From assembly GCF_030867145.1 (NCBI RefSeq), contig NC_134421.1, positions 24,683,979 through 24,747,978 of the forward strand: a DNA stretch of 64,000 nucleotides. Reading direction: 5' to 3'. The notes below the pieces were generated by a model that saw only the letters and a program-made list of their open reading frames with translations, was not told the DNA's origin and did not search any database. Shown here piece after piece: positions 12,301-24,450 of this stretch (its first letter is position 1; each line of letters starts with the position of its first letter). This DNA comes from Opisthocomus hoazin (lineage: Eukaryota > Chordata > Aves > Opisthocomiformes > Opisthocomidae). The position numbers were made by a program, and so were the translations under genes.

Positions 12301-14379
12301 CAAAATGTTGTGCCTCCTTGCAGATTTCTCTTGTGGGTTACCTCACACGACAGAGGCACCGTGATCTCCCCAGTCCCACAGCAAAAAATGACCACAGGCA
12401 TAACCTCAGTGTACGCCAGGAGGAATCTCCTTTGTGCTGTTCACTTGTTTCTTCCGATGGGCCTGAAGCATTGGTACTAGTATTGTTTGGTAGCTGCCTG
12501 TCCAAGTGGGCCATTCAGAAGTCATGATGGGTAACACAGGTAGAAGGGCAGGTGTATTTTCAAAGTTATGTGTGAATTACCAAGCTCATTTCTGCCAGCT
12601 GTCGTGGGATAACGAGCTGTATAATAATGACATTGTTTGCAGCAGCCATGGGATCAAGTTTGAATCAGTACATTGTCTGCGAGAGTATTTTAAGTAAATA
12701 CTACACTTCATACAGCACCACTATGGCTTGACATACAGAATCACTTAGCTCATATGGGAGCCCTGGCTAGGAAAGCAGTGTGCAAATAGCCCTCATTTCC
12801 TATGTTTCTTTTCGTAAGAGGCCATTCCCACAAATTTCCCAACATGTGAATGAAATTTTGCATGCTAAGTATCCTTTTCAGGATGAAATTTTCTAGAAAT
12901 TTCCAGGTTTTTCAAATAACGAGGTATGTCACACACACACACACCCCCTCCACCTTTGGACCTTTTCTGGAGACCCTCTGACATCAGAAAGTGTATGGAC
13001 AGCTGATAGGAGTGAACTGGTGTAGGAGACATTTCTTCCGAGGACACAGGCAGGCAGTTCACTGAAAGCCATCGGAAAGAATGACCCAGGCCAGATAAAT
13101 AGTAGATACATTAGGATGGACACTAGCTCAGTTCAGGCTAGTTTCACCTGCTTAAGAGGCAATGGTCGATGTGGTGAACACAAAAACAAAAAGAAAATAC
13201 ATGCAGAAAAAACTACCTGGAACTGTGTGTTAAAATCATTTTAATAAGGCAGCTCTTGAGAATTGAATTTTATCTCCGCATCTGTATCATCAACCTGGCA
13301 GCTGTACTCTCTGTAGGAAGCAGTGGGATGGAGATGTGGAAAGGCTGGCAAGGAGAGGGATGTAAAACCCAAAACCTGGAGACTGCAAAGTTAGAAGCAA
13401 GTGTTTTGAATTCTTGGTTGAGATCTGAGAGATGCTGCAAGGGAGAAAGTAACAGAGTTTGAAGCAAGAGGCAAATAGTGAAAAGCAATGCTGTGGTTAT
13501 AGGTCCAGTTAATTGCTTTGTGTCAATAGGAAGACGAAGAGGAGAGGCAAAGGCCTTAAGAGAGAAATAATTAGTTCTGCATTAGAACTGTGAAAAGTAT
13601 AAATGTGAAAAGCTGCAGATGAGGTTGCCTGCTATCCTGCCTGAGAAAAGGGTTCTGCTATCTATCTAACCATGGTTTTATGAACTGTGGACCATGTTTA
13701 TTTGTTGCTCTTCCTATTCGATTTTATAATGGTGAGTGCATCCTTTTGCATTTTTTAAAATAATTTTGCTGCTTGCAGATTGATTTGCCACACTAACATC
13801 CTCTCCCTCTCTCGATTCGTTCAGCCTCTAATGAAGAGTCTGTGCTGCCTTCCTCTCATGGGTTCAAGAACTCACTGACTCCAAGTCATTTTCCAGCCTC
13901 CTAAGCACCCTGCGGCACTTTTCCCCTGCCCCCTTCTTGCTGGTGGCACTGAGTATGTATCTCCTTGGCTGCTGTGCCTCTTTGCTCGATGCCTCTTGAA
14001 GCCAGGAGGTCCCGCTCACCTGCTAGATGCTTCTCCGTGTGTTTCCCTTGAGCAAGGGAAGCTCCATGCCTGGGAAAGGCGGCGAAATAAGCACAGCATC
14101 AACAGGGAACCTAAAAGGTTTGATTTCCTACAAAACCCAGCACTGCCACTGAGAAGGCTTTACCTCAAGATGTGTATGCTGCTTCCCAGTTTCCTTTTTG
14201 CTGGAGTCCCCAGCACAGTGCGCAACGCCTGGCTGTACAGTGAGGGGAGAGGGGATTGCATTGGAGTGTACGGCGAGGGTTTGGAGCAGCAGCATCAGGT
14301 AGATGCAGGGGCAAATAGAAAGGAAACCTGCTCAGTGAACTAGAAATTCCCACACTCTGTTGTCAAACATGCTTGTTCA
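9371..14379. other. Gene-free intergenic DNA
   Basis: Nothing I can support as a gene. It contains a run of G at about 9503-9510, T runs at about 10317-10329 and 10598-10608, and a short CA microsatellite at 12930-12944. Open frames up to 128 codons (for example 11057-11443) show no domain or family pattern. Confidence 0.6.
12930..12944. repeat. Short (CA)n microsatellite
   Basis: About seven CA units followed by a C-rich stretch. It is the only notable simple repeat in its neighbourhood. Confidence 0.8.
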
Positions 14380-15050
14380 CTGGTGTGGAAAAGGGAAGCC
14401 GAAGAGAAGAGAAATGAATTTGAATGCATTTTAATTGGGATTATGGGCATATGGTGTGGTGCCATTTGTTTTCCTCTTCCTGCTCTGCAGTCAGGCTCTA
14501 ATACCTTCACACATTTGCCTTTCTTTGTCATGTCACAAGGGGAGACAGCAAGCAGCTTTTTTCTCCCCCCACCTCTTTGGGCCACGCTAACAGCTCTCAC
14601 TTCGCCCTGAACTTTGCCAAAGGAACAATCATGATTTTCAGAAAAAGTGCAGCCAGATTGCAAAAGCAGATTAAGCAGCTCCGACTTACTTGATTAAACT
14701 TTTCAGCTGCTCCTGGGAGGACCTTTGCTATTTTCCAGCAGCAGAAAGGGATGGATTCAGGGGGAGAGAGGGGACGTGATGTCCACAGTACCACATGCAC
14801 ATAATTCACTGGCAGCTGGATAGTTAGGTTTTATTGTTATGATAGTATATTTAGCGTTTTGTAAAAAGCTACTTAGGGAGCTGTTTCCCCTGTTGTACAG
14901 CAGTTTGTTAGCTGTAAGATTCAGACATAAGCCTTTAATTATGCCTAGCATCTCTGCAAAAGCAATTTCAGCTCTCTCCCCTGCCTCACGCAGCATCTTG
15001 GGATGCTCTGCATTTGAATGTGAACAAGCTATTGTTTAACATGGCTTTAA
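14380..15050. promoter_or_regulatory. Candidate distal regulatory element
   Basis: This stretch is dense in developmental transcription-factor words: TTAATTGGGATTA at 14431-14443, AACAAT (SOX type) at 14624-14629, TTTAATTATGC at 14934-14944 and ATTGTT (SOX type) at 15031-15036. There is no coding signal. Its place in the large gene-free interval 5' of DUSP6 suits a long-range enhancer. This is inference from motif density only; conservation is untested. Confidence 0.25.
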
Positions 15051-17668
15051 ATCATTACAGAAATGTTCTTTAGCATCCACTGGGAAAGCCTGCTCCCATC
15101 TGCCCTGTTCGTTTCTCACAGTCGCTTTGGGAACCAGGGCCAGTAATCACAGGAATTTTGTCTAAAGGTTAAACGCAGAGTAGTGTTATCTTCATACACT
15201 GTGCAAGCTAATAATAACAGGTGAAGGCGTGGCTCAGAAACCTTTAAAGAGGAATGTAAAGCTTAAGATTAAGCATCTTTCCCAGCCTTCACATAAGCGT
15301 CTTTCCATTCATTTTTCAAAACTTTATCTGACAGAGTATAGGACTCGCAGGGGATTTAGAAGCTAATGCCCACTTAAAATAAAATGTCTCTAGCAGAGTT
15401 GAAACCAATCTGAATCTCCTTCTGCCTCCCCTGACAAAAACCCTCTGCGGTAGACTTTGGTCAGCTCAGTGCTGTAGCATCCCAGCCTGACCCTAACTCT
15501 GAGTCTGTAGCTCCTGAATGAAAAGTGAGAGTTTTATTTTTCTTCTGAGAAATATGCATTTTTTATTATGGCTTAGACTTGCAGAAAAAAGTATAAAACA
15601 TTGCCTAATGATATTCAGTATATCCTGTATTTGATGCTCTTTTTGTCCCAGAGTTTCTGTTTCAAATAAGGATGAAAAAAGTTGTATTAAAATTACATCA
15701 AAGGAAAGTTACGGAAGCAGAAACATGAATAACAAACATATGCATAATGTGATTCTGAACAAAGAAACCTGTGCTGTCAGTGCAGGGGTAGGCCGTGTGG
15801 GAACACATGTATGTCATTGTAGCATATTGCTAGCACATGTAGGGGTCATCCAGATACGTTCAGGGGCAGCTGAGATCCCCTTTTGAAGGTAAATTTTATA
15901 GAATTTGTTTTTAGGTACTGTGGCAATGACTGCACTTTACGTCTTTATAGAGTGGTTGCCACAATCATTTATGTGTTGTCCCGTACAGGTTTCCACGTAC
16001 AAGGTGTGCCAAAGTGAGAAAGTAGAGAATATGTAACTATTCAGTGTAAAAATTCACTGAAAAAAAAAAATTACAGATGATAATAACATTCTGAAAGTAG
16101 TTCATACACATCTTTAAAATGACTGAAATAAAAATTCATTAAATTGCAGTGAATTTCTCTCACTCAGATGTCAGAGCTCCAAAGCAGTCCAGCATTTTTT
16201 CTTCTTCAGCAGCTTGCAGTGTTACCAGCTCTTCCAGTGAAACATGGAGCATGGCCAAGGGGCCACGGCTCTGCATGGAAGTGAGGATGCATTTGCTCAG
16301 AGCAACTGGAAGGCTCTGGATTCAGGCTCTTAGTTCAGAGCTCTTCTGCAGGAGCTGAGGACATCCTAGTCTTTTGGAAAGGTAATTCAGACCGTTTGTT
16401 CTGCAAGTGAATTAGCGTTTTATCCTTGTTACGCGGAAACAGGTATGCTCGACATTTGTTAGTAATCCTCCTGTTTTGGTTTGGATTTGCCAGGTATTTG
16501 TAATCTTGAACCAGCACTGTCTAAACGCATTTCTGCTTTCTTTTACTACCAACTCTGGCCCCTGTTCTGCTGTCCTTCATGTCAGCCTTGAACTGAGACA
16601 GCACTCCACTGACGGGCTGGTCTTTATCACCAGATTTTCCCAATGTTCAGTACCCATAACACTGCAGCAGATTTTCAGAAGTGGGCAGCCATCAGCTGTG
16701 GTAATTACAATTACGACCAAATTCTCAAAAGAACTTGGCATACTGCCCCGAATCTGGTCCCAGTTGTGAATATGTAGTGCTTTCCTGCAGGAATCACCGC
16801 TCTGATTTTGGGAGTCACCTAATTCTGTGCCCCACAGAGGAGTGCCGGCTGGGAGGTGTGCGGTCAGGATGAAGGTGGCAGGTAAGTGCCTGTCACAAGT
16901 GGTGATGCTGCTTTGTGATGCTTGCAGCGCCAGCAAAGGACAGAAAAAACGAGATTCCAGCTATTACAAGATGATAGTTATGAATAGGAGGAATCCATAA
17001 ATACAATACATATTTTATGTTAATAAAATCAGGTAGCTGGCCCACTGTGTGCAGGGATTGATGTGAAAATAGCCACTTGCATTTTGGCACATTATAGCTA
17101 AACATACTAGAGCAGGCCTTTAAACCTTGGGCCCCTAAATTACTTTTAATGGCTCTCCAAAAGGTACCTAAGGAAACCAAGATTTACATCATTATGCAAG
17201 GATCTTAAATTTCTATATATATTATCACTGAAAGATGCTTAGAGCTGCATAAATTCCAAACAGTTGAAAAAAATCACTGGAACAGCATTATAATCAACCT
17301 TAAAATAGTAGTTTTCAAGACAGTAACCACTGAAGTCAGTTGTAGAAGTAGGTTTCTAGAACTTCTGCCTCACCAAAGGCAGAGCCAAGGGTAAAATAAG
17401 CTGGATGAAATAAGTGAATGTATGATTAGGGTTATCCAGGGGCCTGTTGGCCCTTCTAATTAACCCTCAAAAACTATCCTACCTATTTTGGGAGCAGAGT
17501 AAATGAAGGCAGTTCACCAATTTTTAGACTATTCCAAACAAATGGTAAAAGGACAAAAAAAAGGAAGCAAATAAACCAAAAAGAGTCCTCAAGCCAAAAC
17601 CAAACAAGCAGCCAAAGACCCCTGCCAGTCCCTCGAGGCAGGCAAGACCACTGCCTGGGAATGCTCTC
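15051..17668. other. Gene-free intergenic DNA
   Basis: No gene, RNA or full repeat recognised. There is a short A run at about 16060-16070 and frames up to 119 codons on the minus strand (16577-16936) without recognisable content. Confidence 0.55.
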
Positions 17669-18289
17669 ATGGCTCGCAGGCAGACAAAGCTCCTCCAGCT
17701 TGGACGTGACGCAGAAAGACATGACAACATGGCAACGTACCACTGCTGGGGTGGGGGGCTTGGCTTGAGGACGAGCCTTCACTCCTCAGATGTATTTCAG
17801 TGCAGTGCTAGGGCGGCTCAGGCTGCCATCCCCCAGCCCTGTAGTGAGCCAATGCTCTCACAGTGCGTCTGGATGCTTGCACAATGTCCCACCACACACA
17901 AACACAGTTGCGAAAGCCCTGCCCTGCCAAGGTCAGTGGGAATTTTTGTCGTTGACTTTGGTGCAGGCAGGATTTCCCCCCATGGACACACACACCTCCT
18001 CCCGGATGCGTGTGCATGTGAGTGTTTGTGTATGTACATACGCTTTACAGTACAAAGTACTTACAGGAAGGCATCTTCTCTCTTTGAACATTTTTCTTCA
18101 ACTTCATATCGTGTGAAGTCAGACCCTCACTGTCACAGCCACGGTTTCTCACAGCTTAATGGTGTTAAAGAGCCCTCCTTTCTCCCGACCGCTGCAATAA
18201 CAATCAGGCTGGGAGGAAGGGGAAATGAGCAGTGCAGCACACGCTGTACCTTCCAGCCACCAGCTATTGTTAGGAGCACGTTGCTCTAG
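17669..18289 (+). other. Unassigned 206-codon open frame, probably not a gene
   Basis: The longest open frame outside the DUSP6 region, starting with a true ATG. The translation is rich in Cys, His, Ser and Pro in a scattered way, with no repeated spacing, signal peptide, membrane segment or family motif that I recognise. Frames on other strands and phases are open over the same bases, which points to local composition and not coding. No canonical promoter is evident and I did not find convincing splice structure. I list it only because of its length. Confidence 0.1.
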
Positions 18290-21200
18290 ACAGAGTGGCA
18301 GCAAGGCACAGGGTGGGAAGCAGGTGTAACCTGCCAGGAACACCAGTCTAGCAAAAGTCAACTTTCAGTTCAGACAAGTACCCTTCCTCCTCAGCTGCCT
18401 CTTGCCACCAGACTGAAAGAGGTTTTACATTCCTGTTGCTCAGTGCTCGAAAGCTTAACAAACACAGTTTTGGCAAACCGAGAGCTCGTTTTGTCGTGTT
18501 GGCACTTTGGTCATTCATCTGCAAAGTCAATGATCTTTTTTTTCTTCAGCTCCCTATCATTTCATAGCATTTACATGTACAACAGTTTGACACTCTCTCA
18601 GGAAGCACATTTTCAGGCGCTTTACTATAATTTGGATACTTTACAGAGAAGTCTGAAATGTCTCCTCCTTTCTTGCCCTGCTGGTCCAGCTCATTTTAAT
18701 TCTACTTTCTTAAAAGAATGAAAGTCCCGCCAGCAAAGTCTGCCCAGGCTGTGATAGCCGCAATGGAGTACTTTGCTCAAGTTAGGTCTACAGAGGTGTT
18801 TAGACCAGTACAACTGGCCAGGTTCAGATGGCTGCTGGATGGCCCAAGGCCAGTTCAGTTACCTCACACGCCAAATTCAGCTGCAGTGTGTTGTTGGAGA
18901 ACTAGTCTGCCCTTGCTGAGCCCCTGTGCTATTCCCAGACACCCTCTAGGATGGTTTATAAACATCGGTGTGGTGGTACTTGCCGGGGTGCATGAAGCCA
19001 GCAGCCCACATGTTCAAACCCCTTCTTTGCTTTAGTGTGGGAGCTACTGCCCTGCAGTGCAACATTAAAGGTTTAGTTCACTGTGCTCTTGATCTGCAGC
19101 CTTTATTAATACCTTGTTTTCAGAGACCTGCCTCTGTCTGCTGAACACTCACACACCGTGCAGTGCAATATAAATGAGCGTGTTCAGCCCAGCTGCCACA
19201 CCATAAACAAGCATGATGAAAGAACATCACATCTATGCCTGCTACTACCCATCAGGGTGTTAACCTCTGCTCCCTTTCCTCCACCGAGGCCTGGAGATGA
19301 AGTACTGTCTCGTATACACACCACACATGAACTGCCTTCCCTGGCTGGCTGTTCCCTGCCCAGGATTATCCGTCAGCTGCAGGACATAGCTGCTTGGCAA
19401 GGGACTCAGTGGACCATGAGCAGGCCTGGCATTTTCTATCACTTACTAAGCATTTTCTCCTCTCGTCCCTTATATTTCTTTTCTCCTTATAGGTCATCTT
19501 TTACCACAGGATCATTTTCAGGAAAGAGAATCCACTCCTGTCGCCCATGCAGCTGCTCGTGACTCCAACTGGAGTCTGCTTGTTTTTCTTCAGGAGTTAA
19601 CACCCTGCCGAAGCCCCAGGTATCTACCCCAGCAACTCATCGCTGACAGTCTTCCTCCCCTTCCCCAGCTGCTCTTGTGTCACTCACAGGTGATACTGCC
19701 TTGTTCCCGGTAGCTTGGATTATTTGGCTGGGCTGGAATGATGCTGAACAACAATGGAAAAAATCCGTCCAAAATGGTGTTTCCCTCAAGGAAAATTCTC
19801 CACTTTACATAGTCCCTTTGCATTTGAGAGGAAAAATACAATTTTTATCTCATTAACGTATGATTCCCCAGTCATCTGCACTTCTGAGCTCTGTAGCTAT
19901 TCTATGTTCGTTCCTAATATGTATGATTTAACCTGGACCTATGATGTATAAATTCAGACCATGGGAAAAAGACTGGATACTCTGTATTAGTAATCGGTTT
20001 GGCTTGATTTCACTCAGTGGTGACACTGGACAATAACAATTTACAAGCAATTTTGTGCTGAAGAAGATACGTCTGCCCCTGTGCTGCAGTGGAGACGCAT
20101 CTCTCTGAGCTGTTGTTGTCTCCTCATCTATCACTTCACACCTGTGGCATCACTTCGTCTAGTCAGCAGTAACTTCCCGTCTGCACTGCCAAGAAACTCT
20201 GAAAATGTTCTGAATTTCATACCAGCGAAGGCCAGAAGGTGCACTTTGTATGTCAAATGCCTCAGAAACTGTTTCTGTGCTACTGCAAACGCTTATCCAA
20301 AATACGTGTGGATACAGTTTGAGGTTGGTTGTTGTTTTTCTTTTTGCTACGTTGTTTTTGAGCACTGGTATAATGTACCCTAATAAATCATTTTACATTT
20401 TGCTTTGCACCTTTCAGCATTGCATTGTGTATGTCTGATTAAGAAATGAAGATGGGAAGAGGTGAGAAGGCATCCCCAGGTGGGACTGGGCTGGCACAGT
20501 CCAGGTCACAGCATGTAAACTCTGACGCAAAGTCCAATCTCCCCATATTGTAAGGGCCCTTGGAAGAGTAACAAACTTCTCTAATTCTTGCAGCAGTATA
20601 ATGATGCCAGCTGGTCTCCCCGAGTATGTTTTTATCCCACTGTCTGGGCTGCTGAGCTGTCTGGGGGACAAACAGTGCCATTGGGACGATGGCTCAAATC
20701 AGCCAGGATTCCTGGCTCGGGGGAAGCACCACATAGACATGGCTGTCCTGCTTCCAGAGCCAGATGAGGCAAAAAATAAGATGGCTGCGTCCCCACGGGG
20801 CTAAGCCCAAACCCATCAGCTCTACGCAGAGCTGGTGGAAAAGTGGCTGGGACGTGGGGCAGAGAGACCCAGGCTGTCTCCAGCATGGCTCTGTCGGAGC
20901 ATGAACGCTGCACTGGGTCCGGCTCTTCTTCAGGCCCCTGAAGTGCCAGTGCACCACACTCTGTGCTACCAGCCCAGCTCCCAGGGGATTTATTAGCTGG
21001 AGCGGAGAACCTGACTGGGGAGCGCTGGCTTGCTGCCACCACAGCCAGCACGTCTCTTCAGAAACCAGAGTGCCAGAAAGGTAATCTAAACCCTCCGTGA
21101 GAATTAGGAGCAGTTGTAACTGTGTTGTCTGCATTATTTCCATCACTGGGAGTAGCCAAGCTCCTTTAAAGGAAATCCATATGTCGTTTTATAATGTCAG

Positions 21201-22060
21201 GAAATCAGACACTTACCATAGTAACCCTTGCACTGGCTGCTCCATCATCATGCCTCACAACTCAGGTATAACTGGTCATGGATGACACGTATCACTGCCA
21301 AGATGCTTACCCACGGCTCCCATCTTCACAGTACTTCTTTTTTAACTCTTTGTGCTAAATAGCATGTTTCAACATTGAGCTTGCTGAAAGCACTCATGTT
21401 TTTGACATGCCCTGTTCCCAGAAATCAATGAGGACTTCAGAGGAAGCAGCAATGCCAATGTCCTTCTTCACGGAATATTTTGAGTATCTAGATGGCCAGA
21501 AAAATCAAATATGACATTTAAAAATCAAATTATATAAAATAATAAAAGGAAGTTATCAACAAACATCTTGCTTTGAAACACTGTTTATAAAGTTTAATAA
21601 AACATTTACATATTTTACAAATCCATTTGTGATGGGATTTCTAATTTGTAAGAAAAATTGACACTACTGTAGCTTGTCTAGACTGAAAAGAAAATGAACT
21701 TCAACATGCCAAAAATCCCCCCAAAGTGGAAATTCCCAGTTCTAATCTACTCTGAAGATCACACAAACAACATTTCATGTTTTTATGGCAACAGATCTGA
21801 ACAGCATCATTCCTTTCTTCCATATGGCAAGGATAATGCAAAATAATATCTGGAGTGAGAAGAAAAAATAATCTGTGACTAGTTGGAATACAAAGAAAAA
21901 GAGCTTCATTCAAATGATCTTGTCAGAGCATCATCCCTCATAGCTCAGAACCTCTTAGCATGAGTTCGGGATAAGCTGTGCTATGCCAAACTTCTGACTT
22001 TAAGGTTTCAAACTTCAGGCTTGCTTCTGCACCACTGACAGCTAGAGGTGCAGAACCTGG
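18290..22060. other. Gene-free intergenic DNA
   Basis: Moderate-GC sequence with many overlapping short frames on both strands (for example 139 and 150 codons between 20632 and 21146 on the minus strand) and no recognisable protein family. AT-rich DNA with AATAAA words lies at 21530-21610. Nothing is supportable as a gene. Confidence 0.55.
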
Positions 22061-22065
22061 CCCTG

Positions 22066-22145
22066 GGCAACCTGCTCTGGCTGACCCTGCTCTGAGCAGT
22101 GCGCTTGGGCTGGATGGTCTCCAGAGGTCCCCACCAGCCTTGGCC
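22066..22145 (+). repeat. CR1 LINE 3' tail fragment
   Basis: The sequence CTGGGCAACCTGCTCTGG, then GACCCTGCTCTGAGCAG, then a GGATGGTCTCCAGAGGTCCC block matches the order of words in the 3' untranslated end of avian CR1 elements (gggcaacctg... tgaccctgctctgagcag... gatgatctccagaggtccc). It lacks the rest of the element and has no clean terminal ATTCTRTG repeat, so it is an old 5'-truncated copy. Recognition is by eye from the known consensus. Confidence 0.7.
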
Positions 22146-23924
22146 TGTTGCTGAAGTAGCCCCTTTTCCCCAAACCTTGATCACAGCCTGCCTCCCCTTT
22201 GCTCTCTTCCCCTCTGTCTTCCCTCCAGGATCCATCTCCCTGCAGCCAGCTCAGGGGGTGGCGGTGGCCACGACTGTCCCATGCTGGGGACGCCAGCATT
22301 GGGCTGCACCACCCCGTGCCCAGCACAGTCTTCGTGCTGCCTGGTCAGCCCTTGCAAATAGCAGCATCGCCCTGGAGAGAGGGCAGTGTTGTGAAGAGGC
22401 TGTGTTTTCACTGCCCAAAACAGTGAGCTTTTTGCAGCAAAATGGCTGGTTAAATCGCCTTTTTGGCCAGTGAAGAAGGTCTGTGCTTCTGGGCGCTGGC
22501 GGGACACAGGCATGGCAGCCACTGAGGGAGCAACACTGGGCCAAGCTGAGACCCCACTGGGCAGCAGCAAAATAGCCAATTACTTCATATCCCATTACAG
22601 AGTGAATGGCCTAAAAGTTATCCTGCTCTAACAGCATTAGTCCTCCACGACTCCCTTCCAAGAAGCTGAGGTGAACATTTCATTTGCAAGAGTTAAACTG
22701 TCTCCAGATGCAAATGCAAATGCAAAAAAAAGGCTCATAATATCCACCATTCAAATACAAAGCAACAAAAAGAAGCCACTACCTCTTACTCAAGACAGAG
22801 CTATGGAAAAAATAAAATATTTGGAGAAATCTAAGTAACTGCCCTGAACTCAGCATTTTTAACATAAATGAAATTATTTTTGCCTTGCTACATCTGCAGT
22901 GATGCTGCTTCTGCTGAGCTCCTTTGACAGCTGGTGTATTTGGGACTTGGGACATCTCACCTGATTTGTACTCATTTTAAGGCACAGTTTAAAGCATCTT
23001 TTCCTTATGGAGAAGGAATTTCCCCCCCCCCAAATGATGTATTTAAGTATCTTGCACACTTATTTTACAATCTTTTTTAAATCAAGCTGTCACCGCTTTG
23101 ACATGTCTACTTAAATTAATTTTTCTTGGACCATTGTAAATTATATCATGTCTTTGCTTGTCCGAGGAGGACAAGAGCATCTTGTAAGAATAAAAATCTC
23201 AAGAGCCTTTCACAGACCCTGCAAGTAGGTCTTGTGTTCTGTGTTCATAGTGAGTTTGGAAGTTATAGAGGCAAACCAAAATGTGCTGCTATAGCCATTT
23301 ATGTCCTGGTGAAGATGAGTGTGAGGATCAGAGAATTAGGTAACTGGTGGACTAAGCAGCTGGTATTTCTATCTTGATGAGATAAAAATTAATTCAGTTT
23401 TAATTCATATCTCAGAAATTGGAAATTTCTCTGATCATAGTGTCTACTATATAATCTTAATCTTGAATAGTGCAGTGCTGAAGGACGCTGCAGGCCATGA
23501 AGAAGTATTTGATCCATAGGCAGTCACATACGTTAATAGTGGCAAATCACCTGTCATTTAGACTAAAGCAAAGAAAAAAACAAATGTGTCTGTTATGCAG
23601 TAAAAAAGTGAATTAATAAAAAGCCGTGCCCAAGGGACTGGGCTACCTGAGAAAAGGCGTGCAAAACTGAAAGGTGCAGGTGAACTGATCCTAAATTGAA
23701 GACAAACGGCTCCTCAGCAGGAAGCAATTTGCTTCAGGTGCAGGGGCCAAAAAGCTGTGCAGGGGTAGCTGTGTCTGAGATGCCCGGCGTCAGAGCAGCC
23801 CTGCGCCCACAGTGCCCGTCCTCCTCCTGGCTGAGAAGAAGTTATTCTTTGTCAGCCTTAAAGCAATACCCAGAATAGGGTGGAGACTAATGTCTTTTCC
23901 ATTATCTGAAGAGCTCACAAACAA
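22146..23924. other. Gene-free intergenic DNA between two CR1 pieces
   Basis: The first 450 bases are GC-richer and carry overlapping frames on both strands (up to 132 codons) with no family resemblance. The rest is AT-rich. A C10 run lies at 23022-23031. Confidence 0.55.
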
Positions 23925-24450
23925 GTGTGAGCTCACTCCACCTCAAGTACTGTGTTCACTTTTGGGAACCTCAGCACAAGAAAGACATTGAGGTGCTGGA
24001 GCATGTCCAAAGGAGAGCAACGAAGCTGGTGAAGGGTCTAGAGAACAAGTCCTGTGAAGAATGGTTGAGGGAACTGGGGTTGTTCAGGCCAGAGACAAGG
24101 AGGCTGTGGGGAGACCTTATTGCTCTCTACAACTACTTGAAAGGCAGTTGTAGTGAGGTGGGTAGCAGTCTCTTCTCCCAAGTAACAAGTGACAGGACAA
24201 GAAGAAACAGCACCAAGTTGCACCAGGGGCGGTTTAGATTGGATATTAGGAAAAATTACTTCACCAAAAGGGTTGTCAAGCATTGGAACAGGCTGCCCAG
24301 GGGAGCGGTTGAGGCACCTGGAGGTATTTAAAAGACGTGTGGTCATGGCACTTAGGGACATGGTTTAGTGGTGGACTTGGCAGTGTTATGTTTGTGGTTG
24401 GACTTGATGATCTCAAAGGTCTTTTCCAACGTAAATGATTCTGTGATTCC
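23925..24450 (+). mobile_element. CR1 LINE, 5'-truncated copy with ORF2 C-terminus and 3' end
   Basis: CR1 is the main LINE of birds; its ORF2 encodes endonuclease and reverse transcriptase. The frame 23927-24331 carries the conserved C-terminal region of ORF2: blocks [52 protein letters not shown] and [18 protein letters not shown] are typical. After the GAVEAP block a small deletion relative to the usual sequence shifts the frame, and translation stops early. The element continues through GACATGGTTTAGTGGTGG and ends in the diagnostic 3' block near 24410-24449 (GATCTCAAAGGTCTTTTCC, then GATTCTGTGATTCC, the terminal octamer repeat). The reverse-transcriptase core is absent, so the copy is dead on arrival by 5' truncation. 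Confidence 0.92.
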
